Source: Sabulicella glaciei (lineage in GTDB: Bacteria > Pseudomonadota > Alphaproteobacteria > Acetobacterales > Acetobacteraceae). Taken from it: DNA of 64,000 nt. Shown piece by piece: positions 1 through 8,464 of this stretch. Position 1 is the first letter of the stretch. Each line of letters starts with the position of its first letter. The position numbers were made by a program, and so were the translations under genes. Under the pieces are notes generated by a model, which saw only the letters and a list, made by a program, of their open reading frames with translations, ran no database searches and had not been told where the DNA came from. Where the stretch lies: NCBI RefSeq assembly GCF_026183895.1, contig NZ_JAPFQI010000001.1, positions 587,510 through 651,509 of the forward strand, written 5' to 3'.

Positions 1-229
1 GGACCACTTCCGCCGTGTCACCTCACATGGCCGCCGCCCTCGAATGCACCATTTGGCTCAGGCTCGGCGACAGCCATGCTCCACTGAAAATTTGCTTGGC
101 CCTCCTCGTGGGGACTGGTCAACCTAGGCGCTTCGGTAGCGGTAGCGCGGGCGACCCTCGGGGCCGACTTGCTCGATCACGTCCAGTTCATTGGTCACGG
201 CCGCGAGTATCACCCCAAGCGGGTGCGGA
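1..229. other. left edge, no gene recognised
   Basis: All three minus-strand frames are closed by stop codons within the first 60 bases, so no gene runs off the left edge on that strand, and no plus-strand frame looks coding. A frame of about 29 codons begins with GTG on the minus strand just after the stop of the next gene. It is too short to support as a gene. Confidence 0.5.
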
Positions 230-520
230 CTACTCTTGCCGGGTGACCAGCAGGAACCCGTCGCGGGCGATGGCGTCGGGATTTCGCGAATCGGCACAGA
301 CGGTCAGCGTTGCGTTGCGGTTACCGCAGGCGGTGCAGCGCAGTCGTGCTAGCCAATCCTCGGTGCGCATGCCCGCGGCGAGCCGGACGGCCCGGCGAAA
401 CCCCATCTTCACAGTGCGCTGGCATCCCAGGGTCCTGCAACCAATGCTCAGCCAATGTCGGTCGGCGTCGCCCAAGAACTGCGTGAGCGGCAGGAGGGGC
501 TCGTCGTCGAGTCGCGGCAT
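230..520 (-). CDS. small zinc-ribbon-like protein
   Basis: A 96-residue protein with two cysteine pairs, CRTLGC and, about 30 residues later, CTAC. This spacing suggests a small zinc ribbon, but no named family was recognised. Between the pairs lies a basic stretch (MGFRRAVRLAAGMR). The function is unknown; a nucleic-acid or metal role is only a guess. I chose the internal ATG (start MPRLDDEP) over an in-frame ATG 33 bases upstream because the extra residues look like untranslated AT-rich sequence. Neither start has a clear ribosome-binding site. A CATACT box lies about 10 bases before the chosen ATG, so leaderless translation is possible. The gene stands alone, with about 400 bp of apparently non-coding DNA upstream. 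Confidence 0.6.
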   Translation of the reverse strand: MPRLDDEPLLPLTQFLGDADRHWLSIGCRTLGCQRTVKMGFRRAVRLAAGMRTEDWLARLRCTACGNRNATLTVCADSRNPDAIARDGFLLVTRQE

Positions 521-928
521 GGTAAGAGTATGGCGTGAACAAAACAAGAACACATCGGTCGTGGGGGAGAGGCGCTCAGCAGGAAGAGGTTAGCCACTCC
601 ACGCGCAAAGCCAAGGATAACCGCGGATGGTTTGGGGCGGTTAGCCAAGTATAAGTGTCTGTTTCGACAGTATTATTCTCGTCTTCCCGGGCGCGCCACT
701 TTCCCTTCTTCGTAAAGCATGGCGTTGATGGCAGCCGGGGCGTGATGGGTCAGCCATTTCGCGCCAGATTGGCGGGGCCGCACCACTCTGTTCGGAAGCA
801 AGATCTCCGCCAGGGCGCTGCCCTCTGCCTCCGCCGCCACCCCTCCGCGAAACGCTGCCCCTCGCGCGGCATTGCACCTAGGCCTGGGCCGTCGCGGCGA
901 GGAGCAGCACGGCAGGTGAGGGAGGTGC
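521..928. other. intergenic stretch, nothing recognised
   Basis: About 400 bp between two oppositely oriented genes. A minus-strand frame at about 673-880 reads somewhat protein-like, but it has no start of its own and matches no family I know. The 9-mer GGTTAGCCA occurs twice about 50 bp apart. No tRNA, terminator or insertion-sequence ends were seen. Confidence 0.4.
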
Positions 929-1561
929 ATGGGCACGCTTGCGAGCGTCAGCAGGTCGATTGCCGGCCTCTTGCCGCCTGACAACTGGATGCGAACCATG
1001 AGCGCATCAACGGGGATGGAGCGATCAGCCGTGGCGGAACTTTCCCAAGCATGGACTTTGTTGCAAGAGGTCGAAGGCCGCACGTGGGCCGCTTGGGTGC
1101 AAGCAATCGGTTCGGTTCTGGCAATTCTCGTCGCCGCGCGCATCGCGAGCAGGCAGACGCGCATGGCGATGAGACGCGAGCATGCCGAGCAGAGGGACGT
1201 GCGCAGAGGCGTGGCCTTTCTCGCCAACAACCTCGCAAAGCTTCTCCTCGTGGCGCACGAAACACTCTCCGATCCGAAGGGCGGGCACCGGCTCGGCTGG
1301 TCCAGTATCCCGGCAATCGAAAATATCCTCAGCGTCCTGAGATCGGTGGATTTCAAGGCGACGCGCGATGCGCAGCTGATGCTAGAGGTTCAGACCGTGA
1401 TTCAGTGCGGACTGACCGCGATAGAAATCGCCAGATCCGTCTCGGAACGTGAGGCCGAGAGCGAATTCCGTCCAAGCGAAATCGACGGCATCCGGGACAT
1501 TGTCGACCTGCTCGGGAAGGTGGTTTCCGAGATCGACAGGAGAGGTCCCCAGCCGGCCTGA
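929..1561 (+). CDS. hypothetical protein with one membrane helix
   Basis: A 210-residue protein of unknown function. A single hydrophobic helix (about residues 55-75, WVQAIGSVLAILVAARIA) is followed by a basic, helical, probably cytoplasmic domain. This outline is common among unnamed proteins of variable bacterial regions, but I cannot assign a family. The first ATG is preceded by GGGAGG about three bases upstream, which is tight; ATGs at 989 and 998 are alternatives without a visible ribosome-binding site. The gene sits in the sparsest part of the window with no partner on the same strand. Confidence 0.6.
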   Translation: MGTLASVSRSIAGLLPPDNWMRTMSASTGMERSAVAELSQAWTLLQEVEGRTWAAWVQAIGSVLAILVAARIASRQTRMAMRREHAEQRDVRRGVAFLANNLAKLLLVAHETLSDPKGGHRLGWSSIPAIENILSVLRSVDFKATRDAQLMLEVQTVIQCGLTAIEIARSVSEREAESEFRPSEIDGIRDIVDLLGKVVSEIDRRGPQPA

Positions 1562-1961
1562 GTTCGGAACCGCCCAAATCATGCACCCGCCTCGGCGGCA
1601 ACGGCCGCGCGTCCATCCTGACCTGCCTTCAGAAGAGATTCTCACGCTCGAGGCGCAGATGCTCGCACCGGATGTCCAGAATCCTTCGTATTCACCTAGG
1701 GCTTCCCTCGCCGCCATCGGGGCCTCACCGGGTTTGGAGGACAGGCGCTTGCCTCTCTCTGCGGCCGGCCGGCTGAGTGCCGTCTCGGGAGCCAGCGGCC
1801 GCTGCTTGCGGCAGGAGAGGGCGCTGCGGAACTCGATGTCGAGGCACGCCCGCCCCCCTCGACGGCTAGTGTCCGACCTTGCACCGGCATGCCGCGGTCA
1901 CAGCGGTCAGATTCCGAGCGCGGGCAATGTCTCCGGCGGCGCCGCGCGACGCCAGGGCAGG
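1562..1961. other. intergenic stretch, nothing recognised
   Basis: About 400 bp between the single-helix membrane protein and the stop codon of a convergent Bug gene. Frames here are antisense or read-through products with no ribosome-binding site and no recognisable protein. No hairpin followed by a T-run was seen. Confidence 0.4.
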
Positions 1962-2993
1962 TCAGTCCACTGTGATCCTTGCCTCCCGGATCAACGCCCG
2001 CCAACGCGCGGAGTCCATGGCGAGCAGGCGGTCCATCGTTTCCGGCGTAGAGGGTGTCGCCTCGACCCCGAGCTGGTTGAGGACCTGACGCACCGCCGGT
2101 TCCTCCAGCGCGGCGCGCAGCGTCGCGGCCAAGCGCTGCCGCACCGCCTGTGGCGTCAGGGCTGGGACCTGCAGCCCCTGCCAATTCTCCATCACCATGC
2201 CACCAATGCCGCATTCGACAAAGGTCGGTACGTCCGGCGCTCCGGGCCAGCGCTCGGCCGAGGTGACCGCGACCATACGCAGCCGTCCCGTGCGCACATG
2301 CTCTATCCAGGCTGATGGGGAGTCGAGCGCCATGTCCAACCGTCGGCCCAGCACGTCGGCCACCACCGGCGGGATGCCGCGATAGCGCACGTCACGGAGC
2401 GCGATACCGGTTTCCCGCTCAAGCAACCGCGTGCCGAGATAGCTGAGGCTACCGACGCCGCTGCTGCCATAGGTCAGAGCACCAGGCTGCGCCCGCGCCG
2501 CGGCGATCAGCGTACCGAGGTCGGGCGCACGATCGGTGTGGACGAAGAGCCCAGCCGGGTTGCGTCCGATGAGGCCGATGGAGGCGAAGTCCTCCGGCCG
2601 CCAGCTGCGCGAGGGGTTGAGGTGCGGCAGAATCGCCGCCGGCCCGACACTGGTGAAGAGCAGCGTATATCCGTCAGGCTCCGCCCGTGCGACGAACTCG
2701 GCACCGATTGCCCCACCGGCGCCGGCGCGGTTCTCGACGACCACTGGCTGGCCGAGCGCCGCCGAGAGATGGGGCGCCAGGACGCGCGCCAACGCATCGA
2801 GCGTGCCGCCGCCGGCCGGGAAGCCCACCACGGTTCGAAGGGGTCGCTGCGGCCAGGGTAGCTGGGCGCGCCCAGGTCGGGGGGCCGCGGCGGCCACAAG
2901 GCTCGCGGCGACGATGCGGCGGCGGCGCAAGAAATGGAGGGTCCCCCGGGTGGGCTTGGGAATGGCGGCAGGCGCACGGCAGGGCACAACCAT
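1962..2993 (-). CDS. Bug/TctC family periplasmic substrate-binding protein
   Basis: A 343-residue member of the Bug (tripartite tricarboxylate receptor, TctC) family. These are periplasmic proteins that bind small organic acids or aromatics. The 45-residue leader contains an RRRR run followed by an Ala-rich segment, resembling a Tat signal, and the mature part opens with the family pattern [20 protein letters not shown] at 2993 is chosen because GAGGAG lies about 8 bases upstream and the signal peptide starts there; a longer in-frame reading is non-homologous. The gene diverges from the phosphonopyruvate hydrolase gene across 224 bp, which hints that its ligand could be a related acid. No TctA/TctB membrane genes are nearby, the usual situation for orphan Bug proteins. 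The ligand is unknown. Confidence 0.93.
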   Translation of the reverse strand: MVVPCRAPAAIPKPTRGTLHFLRRRRIVAASLVAAAAPRPGRAQLPWPQRPLRTVVGFPAGGGTLDALARVLAPHLSAALGQPVVVENRAGAGGAIGAEFVARAEPDGYTLLFTSVGPAAILPHLNPSRSWRPEDFASIGLIGRNPAGLFVHTDRAPDLGTLIAAARAQPGALTYGSSGVGSLSYLGTRLLERETGIALRDVRYRGIPPVVADVLGRRLDMALDSPSAWIEHVRTGRLRMVAVTSAERWPGAPDVPTFVECGIGGMVMENWQGLQVPALTPQAVRQRLAATLRAALEEPAVRQVLNQLGVEATPSTPETMDRLLAMDSARWRALIREARITVD

Positions 2994-3160
2994 GGAAGCT
3001 GTCTCCTCGAATGGGGAAAGCTGGGCTGTGCTCCGCGCCTGTTGGTTCGTTGGTCTTGCGAAGCAGCCAAGAGTATGGGCGAGGCGCCCCGCGCCTGTCC
3101 AGAACCGTGATGGGAGCGCAAGTTTCCTCCAGCCCGCACTCCCCCGACAAGCCGGCGATA

Positions 3161-3196
3161 AGTTCGCTTGCCGAGCAAGCGCGGCTGCTGCGAACT
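3161..3196. promoter_or_regulatory. nested inverted repeats upstream of pphA
   Basis: AGTTCGC (3161-3167) is repeated inverted as GCGAACT (3190-3196), and inside it GCTTGC (3166-3171) pairs with GCAAGC (3175-3180). The structure ends 21 bp before the pphA start in the divergent intergenic region. It could be an operator or a leader hairpin; no binding protein can be named. Confidence 0.35.
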
Positions 3197-3217
3197 GGTG
3201 GCGAGAGGGGAACCCGA

Positions 3218-4093
3218 ATGACGTCACGTAATGAAAGGGCTGAGGCGCTTCGCGCTCTTCTCAATCCGCACGACCCTGCCATCGCCATGGCCGCGCACAA
3301 CCCGCTGGCGGCGAAGCTCGCCGCGGAGGCCGGGTTCGCGGCGATCTGGGGGAGCGGCTTCGAGCTTTCGGCCTCCTACGCCGTGCCCGACGCCAGCATC
3401 CTCCCCATGGGCACTCACCTCGAGATGATACGCAGCATGGGCGAGGTTCAGGACACCCCCATCGTCGCCGACATCGACACGGGCTTCGGCAACGCGGTGA
3501 ACGTCGCCTACGCGGTGCCGCGCTACGCCGCCGCCGGCGTCGCCGCCGTGGTTCTGGAAGACAAGACCTTTCCCAAGGACAGCTCGCTGCGCCCGGGTGG
3601 CCGCCAGGAACTGGTCCCGGCGGGTGAGTTCCAGGGCAAGATCGAGGCGGCTCGCGCCCATGGCGGCATGCTGGTCATCGCCCGCACCGAGGCATTGATC
3701 GCCGGGCAGGGCGAGGCGGAGGCGCTTCGCCGTGGCGCCGCCTACGCCGAGGCCGGAGCCGATGCCGTGCTGATCCACAGCAAGAGCAAGTCGCCGGAGG
3801 AGATCCTGTCCTTCTGCCGCGCCTGGGATGGCCGCGTGCCCCTCGTGCTCGTGCCCACCAGCTATCCGCAGCTTTCCTTTAAGGATGTCGCCGCGCTCGG
3901 GAAGGTCGGCCTCGTGATCTGCGGCAACCATGCGATCCGCGCCGCCGTCGCCGCCATGCGCGACACCTTCCGGCGCATCCGGGAGGAAGGCGGCATCGCC
4001 GCGGTCGAGGGCCGCATCGCCAGCGTCGCGGAGATCTTCGCCCTGCAGGGCGACGACGCGCTACGGGGGCTGGAGCGCGACTTCCTGCGCTGA
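3218..4093 (+). CDS. pphA: phosphonopyruvate hydrolase (PEP mutase/isocitrate lyase superfamily)
   Basis: A 291-residue TIM-barrel enzyme of the isocitrate lyase/PEP mutase superfamily. It probably cleaves the C-P bond of phosphonopyruvate to give pyruvate and phosphate. Visible landmarks are [10 protein letters not shown] near residue 44, DIDTGFGN near 85 (metal-binding acidic residues), and the gating loop [11 protein letters not shown] at 114-124. PEP mutases have Asn at the position of Ser122, whereas from memory the Variovorax hydrolase has Thr, so a small hydroxyl residue favours hydrolysis over mutation. Length and overall sequence resemble that hydrolase closely. The start is set by GAGAGGGG just upstream; longer in-frame readings run through the divergent promoter region. 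Phosphonoacetaldehyde/phosphonoalanine genes are not adjacent. Methylisocitrate-lyase-like lyases are the main alternative. Confidence 0.88.
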   Translation: MTSRNERAEALRALLNPHDPAIAMAAHNPLAAKLAAEAGFAAIWGSGFELSASYAVPDASILPMGTHLEMIRSMGEVQDTPIVADIDTGFGNAVNVAYAVPRYAAAGVAAVVLEDKTFPKDSSLRPGGRQELVPAGEFQGKIEAARAHGGMLVIARTEALIAGQGEAEALRRGAAYAEAGADAVLIHSKSKSPEEILSFCRAWDGRVPLVLVPTSYPQLSFKDVAALGKVGLVICGNHAIRAAVAAMRDTFRRIREEGGIAAVEGRIASVAEIFALQGDDALRGLERDFLR

Positions 4094-4142
4094 GCCGCCG
4101 ATTCCACTTGGAGGCGGCGCCGGCCAGCGGCAAGCTTCAGGC

Positions 4143-4472
4143 ATGGAAGACCGCTTCCGCTCCTTTGCCGAGTTCTGGCCCTTCTACCTGCGCGAGCACG
4201 CCCGCGCGGCGACAAGGGCCGTGCATGTCGTGGGAACCTGGGTCGCTCTGGCCGTGCTGGTGGTCGGCATCGTGAACGGGCCGTGGTGGCTCGTCCTGCT
4301 TGCGCCGGTGATCGGCTATGGCTGCGCCTGGGTGTCGCACTTCTTCATTGAGCGGAACCGCCCGGCTACCTTCACCTATCCCACCTGGTCGCTGCTCGGC
4401 GACCTCCGCCTCGCCTGGCTGGCGGCGACCGGGCGGCTCGGCGCCGAGCTTCGCCGCCACGGCCTCGGCTGA
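4143..4472 (+). CDS. Mpo1-like / DUF962 family membrane protein
   Basis: A 109-residue protein of the DUF962/Mpo1-like family. It opens with FRSFAEFWPFYLREH and the His-containing signature TRAVHVVGT, followed by two hydrophobic segments (about residues 34-50 and 53-68) and a second conserved His/Glu cluster, SHFFIERN. The yeast relative Mpo1 is an Fe(II)-dependent dioxygenase in 2-hydroxy fatty acid breakdown; the bacterial role is not established. It lies 49 bp after pphA and may be co-transcribed. Its TGA directly abuts the stop codon of the convergent Bug gene, leaving no room for a terminator. Confidence 0.88.
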   Translation: MEDRFRSFAEFWPFYLREHARAATRAVHVVGTWVALAVLVVGIVNGPWWLVLLAPVIGYGCAWVSHFFIERNRPATFTYPTWSLLGDLRLAWLAATGRLGAELRRHGLG

Positions 4473-5450
4473 CTACCCGTCCAGGCGGACGTTGCCAGCG
4501 CGCGCCACCTCGCGCCACTTCGCGATCTCGTTGCGGACAAAGGTCGCGAATCCGTCCGGCGTCTGCGGATCCGGGATGGCGCCCATGGACAGGATGCGCG
4601 CTTCCAGCGCAGGATCGCGCAGGATCTCGCCCACATCGGCGCTGATGCGCGACACGATCTCGGCCGGGGTGCCGGAGGGCGCCACCATGCCCGTCCAGCC
4701 GGCCGCCTCGTACCCGGGGGAAAGGGTCTCGGCGATGGTCGGGACGTCAGGAAGCTGCGGCAGGCGGCGCGGCTGCGCCACCGCGATGGCGCGCACGCGG
4801 CCCCCCTGGATCTGCGGCAAGGCGCTGGCGACGCTGTCGAACATCAGCGGCACCGTCCCTGCGACGAGATCCGCCATGCCCGGGCCGCTGCCGCGATAGT
4901 GCACGATGTTGAAGCGCAGCCCGGTGCGCATCTGCAGCAGCTCCGTCGCCATGTGCTGCGAGGAGGCGGGGCCGGCCGAGGCGATGTTCACCTCGCCCGG
5001 ACGGGCGCGGACGCGTTCCGCCATCTCGCGCGGGTCGGCGGTGCCGAAGGACGGGTGCGCGACGAGAAGCAGCGGCACCATGACGATGTTGGTGATGGCG
5101 GCGAAGTCGCGCTCCACGTCGTAGGGCAGGCGCGGGAGCACGGAGGGCAGGATGCCGATCGTGCCCGAGGTGCCGGCACCCAACACGTAACCATCCGCGG
5201 CAGAACGTGCGACGGCATCCATCGCGGGCGCGCCTGCGCCACCGCCGCGATTCTCCACCACCACGCGCTGCGGCCAGCGCTGCGAAAGCTGGTCCGCCAC
5301 GAGTCGGGTGAAGATGTCCGCGGCCTGGCCCGGCGGAAAGGGGACGATGATGCGGACGGGCCGGTCGGGCCAGGCGGGTTGAGCCACTGCGGGCGAAGCG
5401 AGCGCGGCGACGCCACCAGCCAGAACAATCCGTCGTGCAACCAATGCCAT
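4473..5450 (-). CDS. Bug/TctC family periplasmic substrate-binding protein
   Basis: A 325-residue Bug protein with a short secretory signal (ALVARRIVLAGG to about residue 23, ending PAVAQ) and the mature-start motif WPDRPVRIIVPFPPGQAADI. GGAGGAAGCC immediately before the ATG decides the start. It diverges from a tartrate/isopropylmalate-type dehydrogenase gene across only 55 bp, so the two probably share a control region. This Bug protein is a good candidate to bind the hydroxy-dicarboxylate that enzyme oxidises (inference). The two-lobed periplasmic-binding fold and ligand pocket are family knowledge; nothing here identifies the ligand. Confidence 0.94.
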   Translation of the reverse strand: MALVARRIVLAGGVAALASPAVAQPAWPDRPVRIIVPFPPGQAADIFTRLVADQLSQRWPQRVVVENRGGGAGAPAMDAVARSAADGYVLGAGTSGTIGILPSVLPRLPYDVERDFAAITNIVMVPLLLVAHPSFGTADPREMAERVRARPGEVNIASAGPASSQHMATELLQMRTGLRFNIVHYRGSGPGMADLVAGTVPLMFDSVASALPQIQGGRVRAIAVAQPRRLPQLPDVPTIAETLSPGYEAAGWTGMVAPSGTPAEIVSRISADVGEILRDPALEARILSMGAIPDPQTPDGFATFVRNEIAKWREVARAGNVRLDG

Positions 5451-5505
5451 GGCTTCCTCCCTATTCAGGAAAAGCTTAGGCTCACGACACTCGGAAGGGG
5501 AAGCT

Positions 5506-6570
5506 ATGGGCGCGAATGCCGTGGAAGTCGCTGTCCTGCCGGGCGACGGGATCGGACCCGAGGTCACGGAAGCGACTCTCGCGGTGCTGGAGGCGGTGGC
5601 TAAGCGGCACGCGCTTGGGCTGCGCTTCACCTCGCATCGTGCCGGCGCCATGGCCTACCGCGATACTGGCACCGACCTGTCTGACGAGGTCTTCGAAGCC
5701 TGCCGCCGTGCAGACGCGATCCTGTTGGGCGCGATGGGCTGGCCCGGGATCCGTGCCGCCGATGGCACCGAACTGGCGCCGCAGATCACGCTGCGCCAGC
5801 GCCTCGGCCTTTATGCCGGCATCCGTCCGATCCGCGCGATTCCCGGCGTTCCGCTCGCCCTCGCCGACCCGCGGGCGGCGGAAATCGACCTGGTGATTCT
5901 GCGCGAAAGCACGGAGGGGCTGTTCTACAGCAAGGATCGCGGCACCGTGACGGAGGACTGGGCGGAGGAGACGCTTCGCCTCACCCGCCCGGTGACGGAG
6001 CGACTCGCGCGGCGAGCCTTCATCCTGGCTGGGCAGCGACGCCACCGCGTGACGCTGGTGGACAAGGCGAACGTGTTCCGCGCCTTCGCATGGATGCGCG
6101 ACATCTTCACAACCATCGCCGCCGATCATCCGGATGTGCGGTTCGATGCGGCCTACGTGGACGCGATGGCGCTCGACCTGCTCCGCCGTCCCTGGGAATA
6201 CGACCTGCTGCCGACGGAGAACATGTTCGGCGACATCCTGTCCGACCTTGGCGCGGGGCTGATCGGCGGCATGGGCTTCGCACCCTCGGCCGATGTCGGC
6301 GACGAATACGCGGTGTTCCAGCCAAGCCACGGCACGGCGCCCGACATCGCCGGGCGCGCCCTCGCCAACCCCACCGCCATGATCCTCTCGGCGGCGATGA
6401 TGCTCGACTGGCTGGGCGAGGCGCCGATGCAGGAGGCCGCCGCTGAATTGCGGGAGGCCGTGGACCGCGCCTTCGCGGGTGGCCTCCGCACGCCGGATAT
6501 CGGCGGCGCTCATGGCACGGCGGAAGCGGCGCGGCGGGTCATCGCCGCGCTGGGCGGGAAAGGCAGCTAG
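5506..6570 (+). CDS. isocitrate/isopropylmalate dehydrogenase family enzyme (tartrate dehydrogenase-like)
   Basis: A 354-residue NAD-dependent beta-decarboxylating dehydrogenase. It shows VLPGDGIGPEV (N-terminal), a substrate-loop region LRQRLGLYAGIRPIR, LRESTEGLF, the Lys of VDKANVFR, the metal site in ENMFGDILSD, and the NAD site SHGTAPDIAG. The mix of features fits tartrate/D-malate-type enzymes better than leuB proper, and no leuC/leuD neighbours occur. GGAAGGGG 5 bp before the ATG supports the start; an ATG 57 bp upstream would overlap the divergent Bug gene. The product would act in the cytoplasm on a 2-hydroxy acid imported with help from the neighbouring Bug protein (inference). Its last four bases overlap the stop of the convergent SGNH-like gene. 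Confidence 0.85.
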   Translation: MGANAVEVAVLPGDGIGPEVTEATLAVLEAVAKRHALGLRFTSHRAGAMAYRDTGTDLSDEVFEACRRADAILLGAMGWPGIRAADGTELAPQITLRQRLGLYAGIRPIRAIPGVPLALADPRAAEIDLVILRESTEGLFYSKDRGTVTEDWAEETLRLTRPVTERLARRAFILAGQRRHRVTLVDKANVFRAFAWMRDIFTTIAADHPDVRFDAAYVDAMALDLLRRPWEYDLLPTENMFGDILSDLGAGLIGGMGFAPSADVGDEYAVFQPSHGTAPDIAGRALANPTAMILSAAMMLDWLGEAPMQEAAAELREAVDRAFAGGLRTPDIGGAHGTAEAARRVIAALGGKGS

Positions 6571-7298
6571 CGGAGCTGCGCCTCGCGCACACCGTCGACC
6601 ACGGTCAAGGCGAGGGCGCGGGCGATGCAGTCGTTCAGGCGGTCGACCGCTGCGCGCCGCTCCCCGGCGGGGGTGCGCTCGATATCCAGGAAGCCCACAT
6701 CCACCCAGCCCTCCATCAGCTCCCAGCGGCGGAACAGCGTGACGCCGGCGCCTGCCGCGGCGAGGCGCAGCTTGTCCCGGTAGGCTTCGACATTGGCGTT
6801 GGCGCGCAGGAAGCGGCTCCACTGCATCTCCATCAGGATCGCGTCGGCGCCGCGACGCCGGATGCGGTCCAGCCCGGCTTGCAGCGCCTCGCCCATTTCC
6901 TCCAGATCCGCCCCGCGCGCCGCCTCCACCGTCCCGGCCTGCCAGATGACCAGGGCGGGGGCGAGGCTCGTCGCTTCCGCGCGAAGGAGCGCGAGGTGAT
7001 CCTGCACCGTCACGCCTCGCCCGCCGCGCACCGCGACCTCCACCGTATGGCCAGGGAAAGCCTCCGCCAGCAGGACCTGCAGGCGTGCGGGCCAGGACGT
7101 GTCGGGACCGCTTCCCCCTGGACCCGTCACGCTGGCCGAACCAAGCACCAGCACCCGCAGCGTCCTGCTTTCCAAAGCATGGGTGGTGACGGGCAGGGGT
7201 CGCGTGCCGGCGAGGAAGTCGGGCGGCAGGGCGCAGCGGGGGTCGGCCAGGGCCGGCCCGGCGAAAAGGAGCAGCAGGAGGAGGGCGCAAGCCCGCAT
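6567..7298 (-). CDS. SGNH-fold protein lacking catalytic residues (pseudoenzyme candidate)
   Basis: A 243-residue secreted protein with a clear signal peptide (residues 1-18, ending PALA). It is homologous to the SGNH hydrolase at 8465-9187, but each catalytic block is altered. Block I reads G-S-A-S (53-56) with Ala at the nucleophile position. Block III reads G-T-V-E (122-125) in place of G-G-N-E, so the oxyanion Asn is missing. The C-terminal D-x-x-H pair has no counterpart. The fold appears intact, with no frameshift or stop, so a binding or scaffold role is more likely than decay. It follows opgC by 11 bp on the same strand and is probably co-transcribed with it. Confidence 0.85.
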   Translation of the reverse strand: MRACALLLLLLFAGPALADPRCALPPDFLAGTRPLPVTTHALESRTLRVLVLGSASVTGPGGSGPDTSWPARLQVLLAEAFPGHTVEVAVRGGRGVTVQDHLALLRAEATSLAPALVIWQAGTVEAARGADLEEMGEALQAGLDRIRRRGADAILMEMQWSRFLRANANVEAYRDKLRLAAAGAGVTLFRRWELMEGWVDVGFLDIERTPAGERRAAVDRLNDCIARALALTVVDGVREAQLR

Positions 7299-7309
7299 GG
7301 CAGCTTACC

Positions 7310-8425
7310 TTATTGGGCGGGCGCCGGCGTGGGCAAGCGTTGTCCTTCGCGCTGCCAGTCCGACAGCACCGCCAGGGCGATCAGCGCCGCTAGGCAGAGC
7401 AGGTTCACCAGCCATTGCATGAGGAGCCCGTCCTCCGCCTCCAGCACCACCCGCGCGAGGAAGGACAGCAGGATCCCGAAGCAGAAGACCGGCAGTGAGT
7501 GCTGGCCCATGAGGACGAAGGGCCGCGCGACCCGGCCCCTGATCCAGGCGGCGTCGCGCGGCACCCCCATCACGACCAGCCAGCACAGCGCGAGGATGGC
7601 GAGCAGCCGCATCGGATGCAGGCTGGTCTTGTCCACGGAGGCCAGGAACTGAGCGAAGCCCGCCGGCAGCACCGCCATGACGGCGGGCATCCGCGCCTCG
7701 ATCACCAACGCCACGGCGCAGCCGGTGAGGTAGGCGAGGGCCGCCGCGGTGAGGAGGCGTGAGCGGGGCGGCCAGGGCAGGGTGGGCCCACCCCGCGCCG
7801 CCTGGCCCAGGAAGAACCCCAGCACGAACAGCAATTGCCAGCCGAGCGGATTGAAGAACCAGCCCCCCTCGCGCCAGCGCGGGAAGTTCACGTCGAAACC
7901 CCGCGCCGCGGCCCAGATGGCGAAGGACAATCCCAGCAGCAGCAGCGGGTGCCGGCGCAGCGCGAGCATGGGCAGCAGCAGCAGGAGAAGCACGATGTAG
8001 AGCGGCAGGATGTCGAGGAAGGCAGGCTGGAAGCGCAGCAGCAGCGCCTCCAGCAGGGTACGGTATGGGGCCTCGGCGAAGGGGTCGAGGGCGAGTTCGT
8101 CCAGGTAGGTTCCTCGATCCAGCGCGGCGGCCGAAAACCCGACCTGCGCCGTGAAGACCACCAGCAGGAAGATGTGCGCCATGTAGAGCTTGCCGACCCG
8201 GCGCAGCGCCCGCGCCGAAGCCATGGCCCAGCCCTGGCGATCCGCCGCCCCGGCATAGGCGAAGGCCCCCGCATAGCCCGCGAGGAGCACGAAGGCCTCG
8301 GTCGCATCGGCGAAGGAGAAGTTCTTGAGGGTGAACTGGCTCAGGGCGTTGCCGGGCGTGTGGTTCACCACGATCATCCACAGGGCCAAGCCCCGGAAGA
8401 GATCGGCGCGCAGATCACGTTTCAT
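7310..8425 (-). CDS. opgC: OpgC-family membrane acyltransferase
   Basis: A 371-residue polytopic membrane protein of the OpgC family, with about ten hydrophobic helices. It opens with LRADLFRGLALWMIVVNHTPGN, which carries the conserved His/Asn of this family, followed by FSFADATEAFVLLAGYAGA. OpgC proteins transfer succinyl groups to osmoregulated periplasmic glucans; relatives may acylate other envelope glycans. Glucan synthesis genes (opgG, opgH) are absent from the window, so the acceptor is unknown. The ATG at 8425 matches the family start; an ATG 30 bp upstream is possible. It is flanked by two SGNH proteins, one co-directional downstream and one divergent, suggesting a glycan acylation/deacylation locus (inference). 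Confidence 0.87.
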   Translation of the reverse strand: MKRDLRADLFRGLALWMIVVNHTPGNALSQFTLKNFSFADATEAFVLLAGYAGAFAYAGAADRQGWAMASARALRRVGKLYMAHIFLLVVFTAQVGFSAAALDRGTYLDELALDPFAEAPYRTLLEALLLRFQPAFLDILPLYIVLLLLLLPMLALRRHPLLLLGLSFAIWAAARGFDVNFPRWREGGWFFNPLGWQLLFVLGFFLGQAARGGPTLPWPPRSRLLTAAALAYLTGCAVALVIEARMPAVMAVLPAGFAQFLASVDKTSLHPMRLLAILALCWLVVMGVPRDAAWIRGRVARPFVLMGQHSLPVFCFGILLSFLARVVLEAEDGLLMQWLVNLLCLAALIALAVLSDWQREGQRLPTPAPAQ

Positions 8426-8464
8426 CCTGTGGCCAAGTGCTCCTTCGGGCGCCATAATAATTGC

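Noticed and set aside
673-1356. Minus-strand frame whose last third (about 673-880) reads protein-like and might be a gene remnant
   Set aside because: No start of its own, mostly antisense to the gene at 929-1561, and no family match that I can name.
5449-5505. Upstream ATG extending the tartrate-type dehydrogenase by 19 residues
   Set aside because: The extra codons overlap the divergent Bug start and lack homology, while a strong ribosome-binding site precedes the ATG at 5506.
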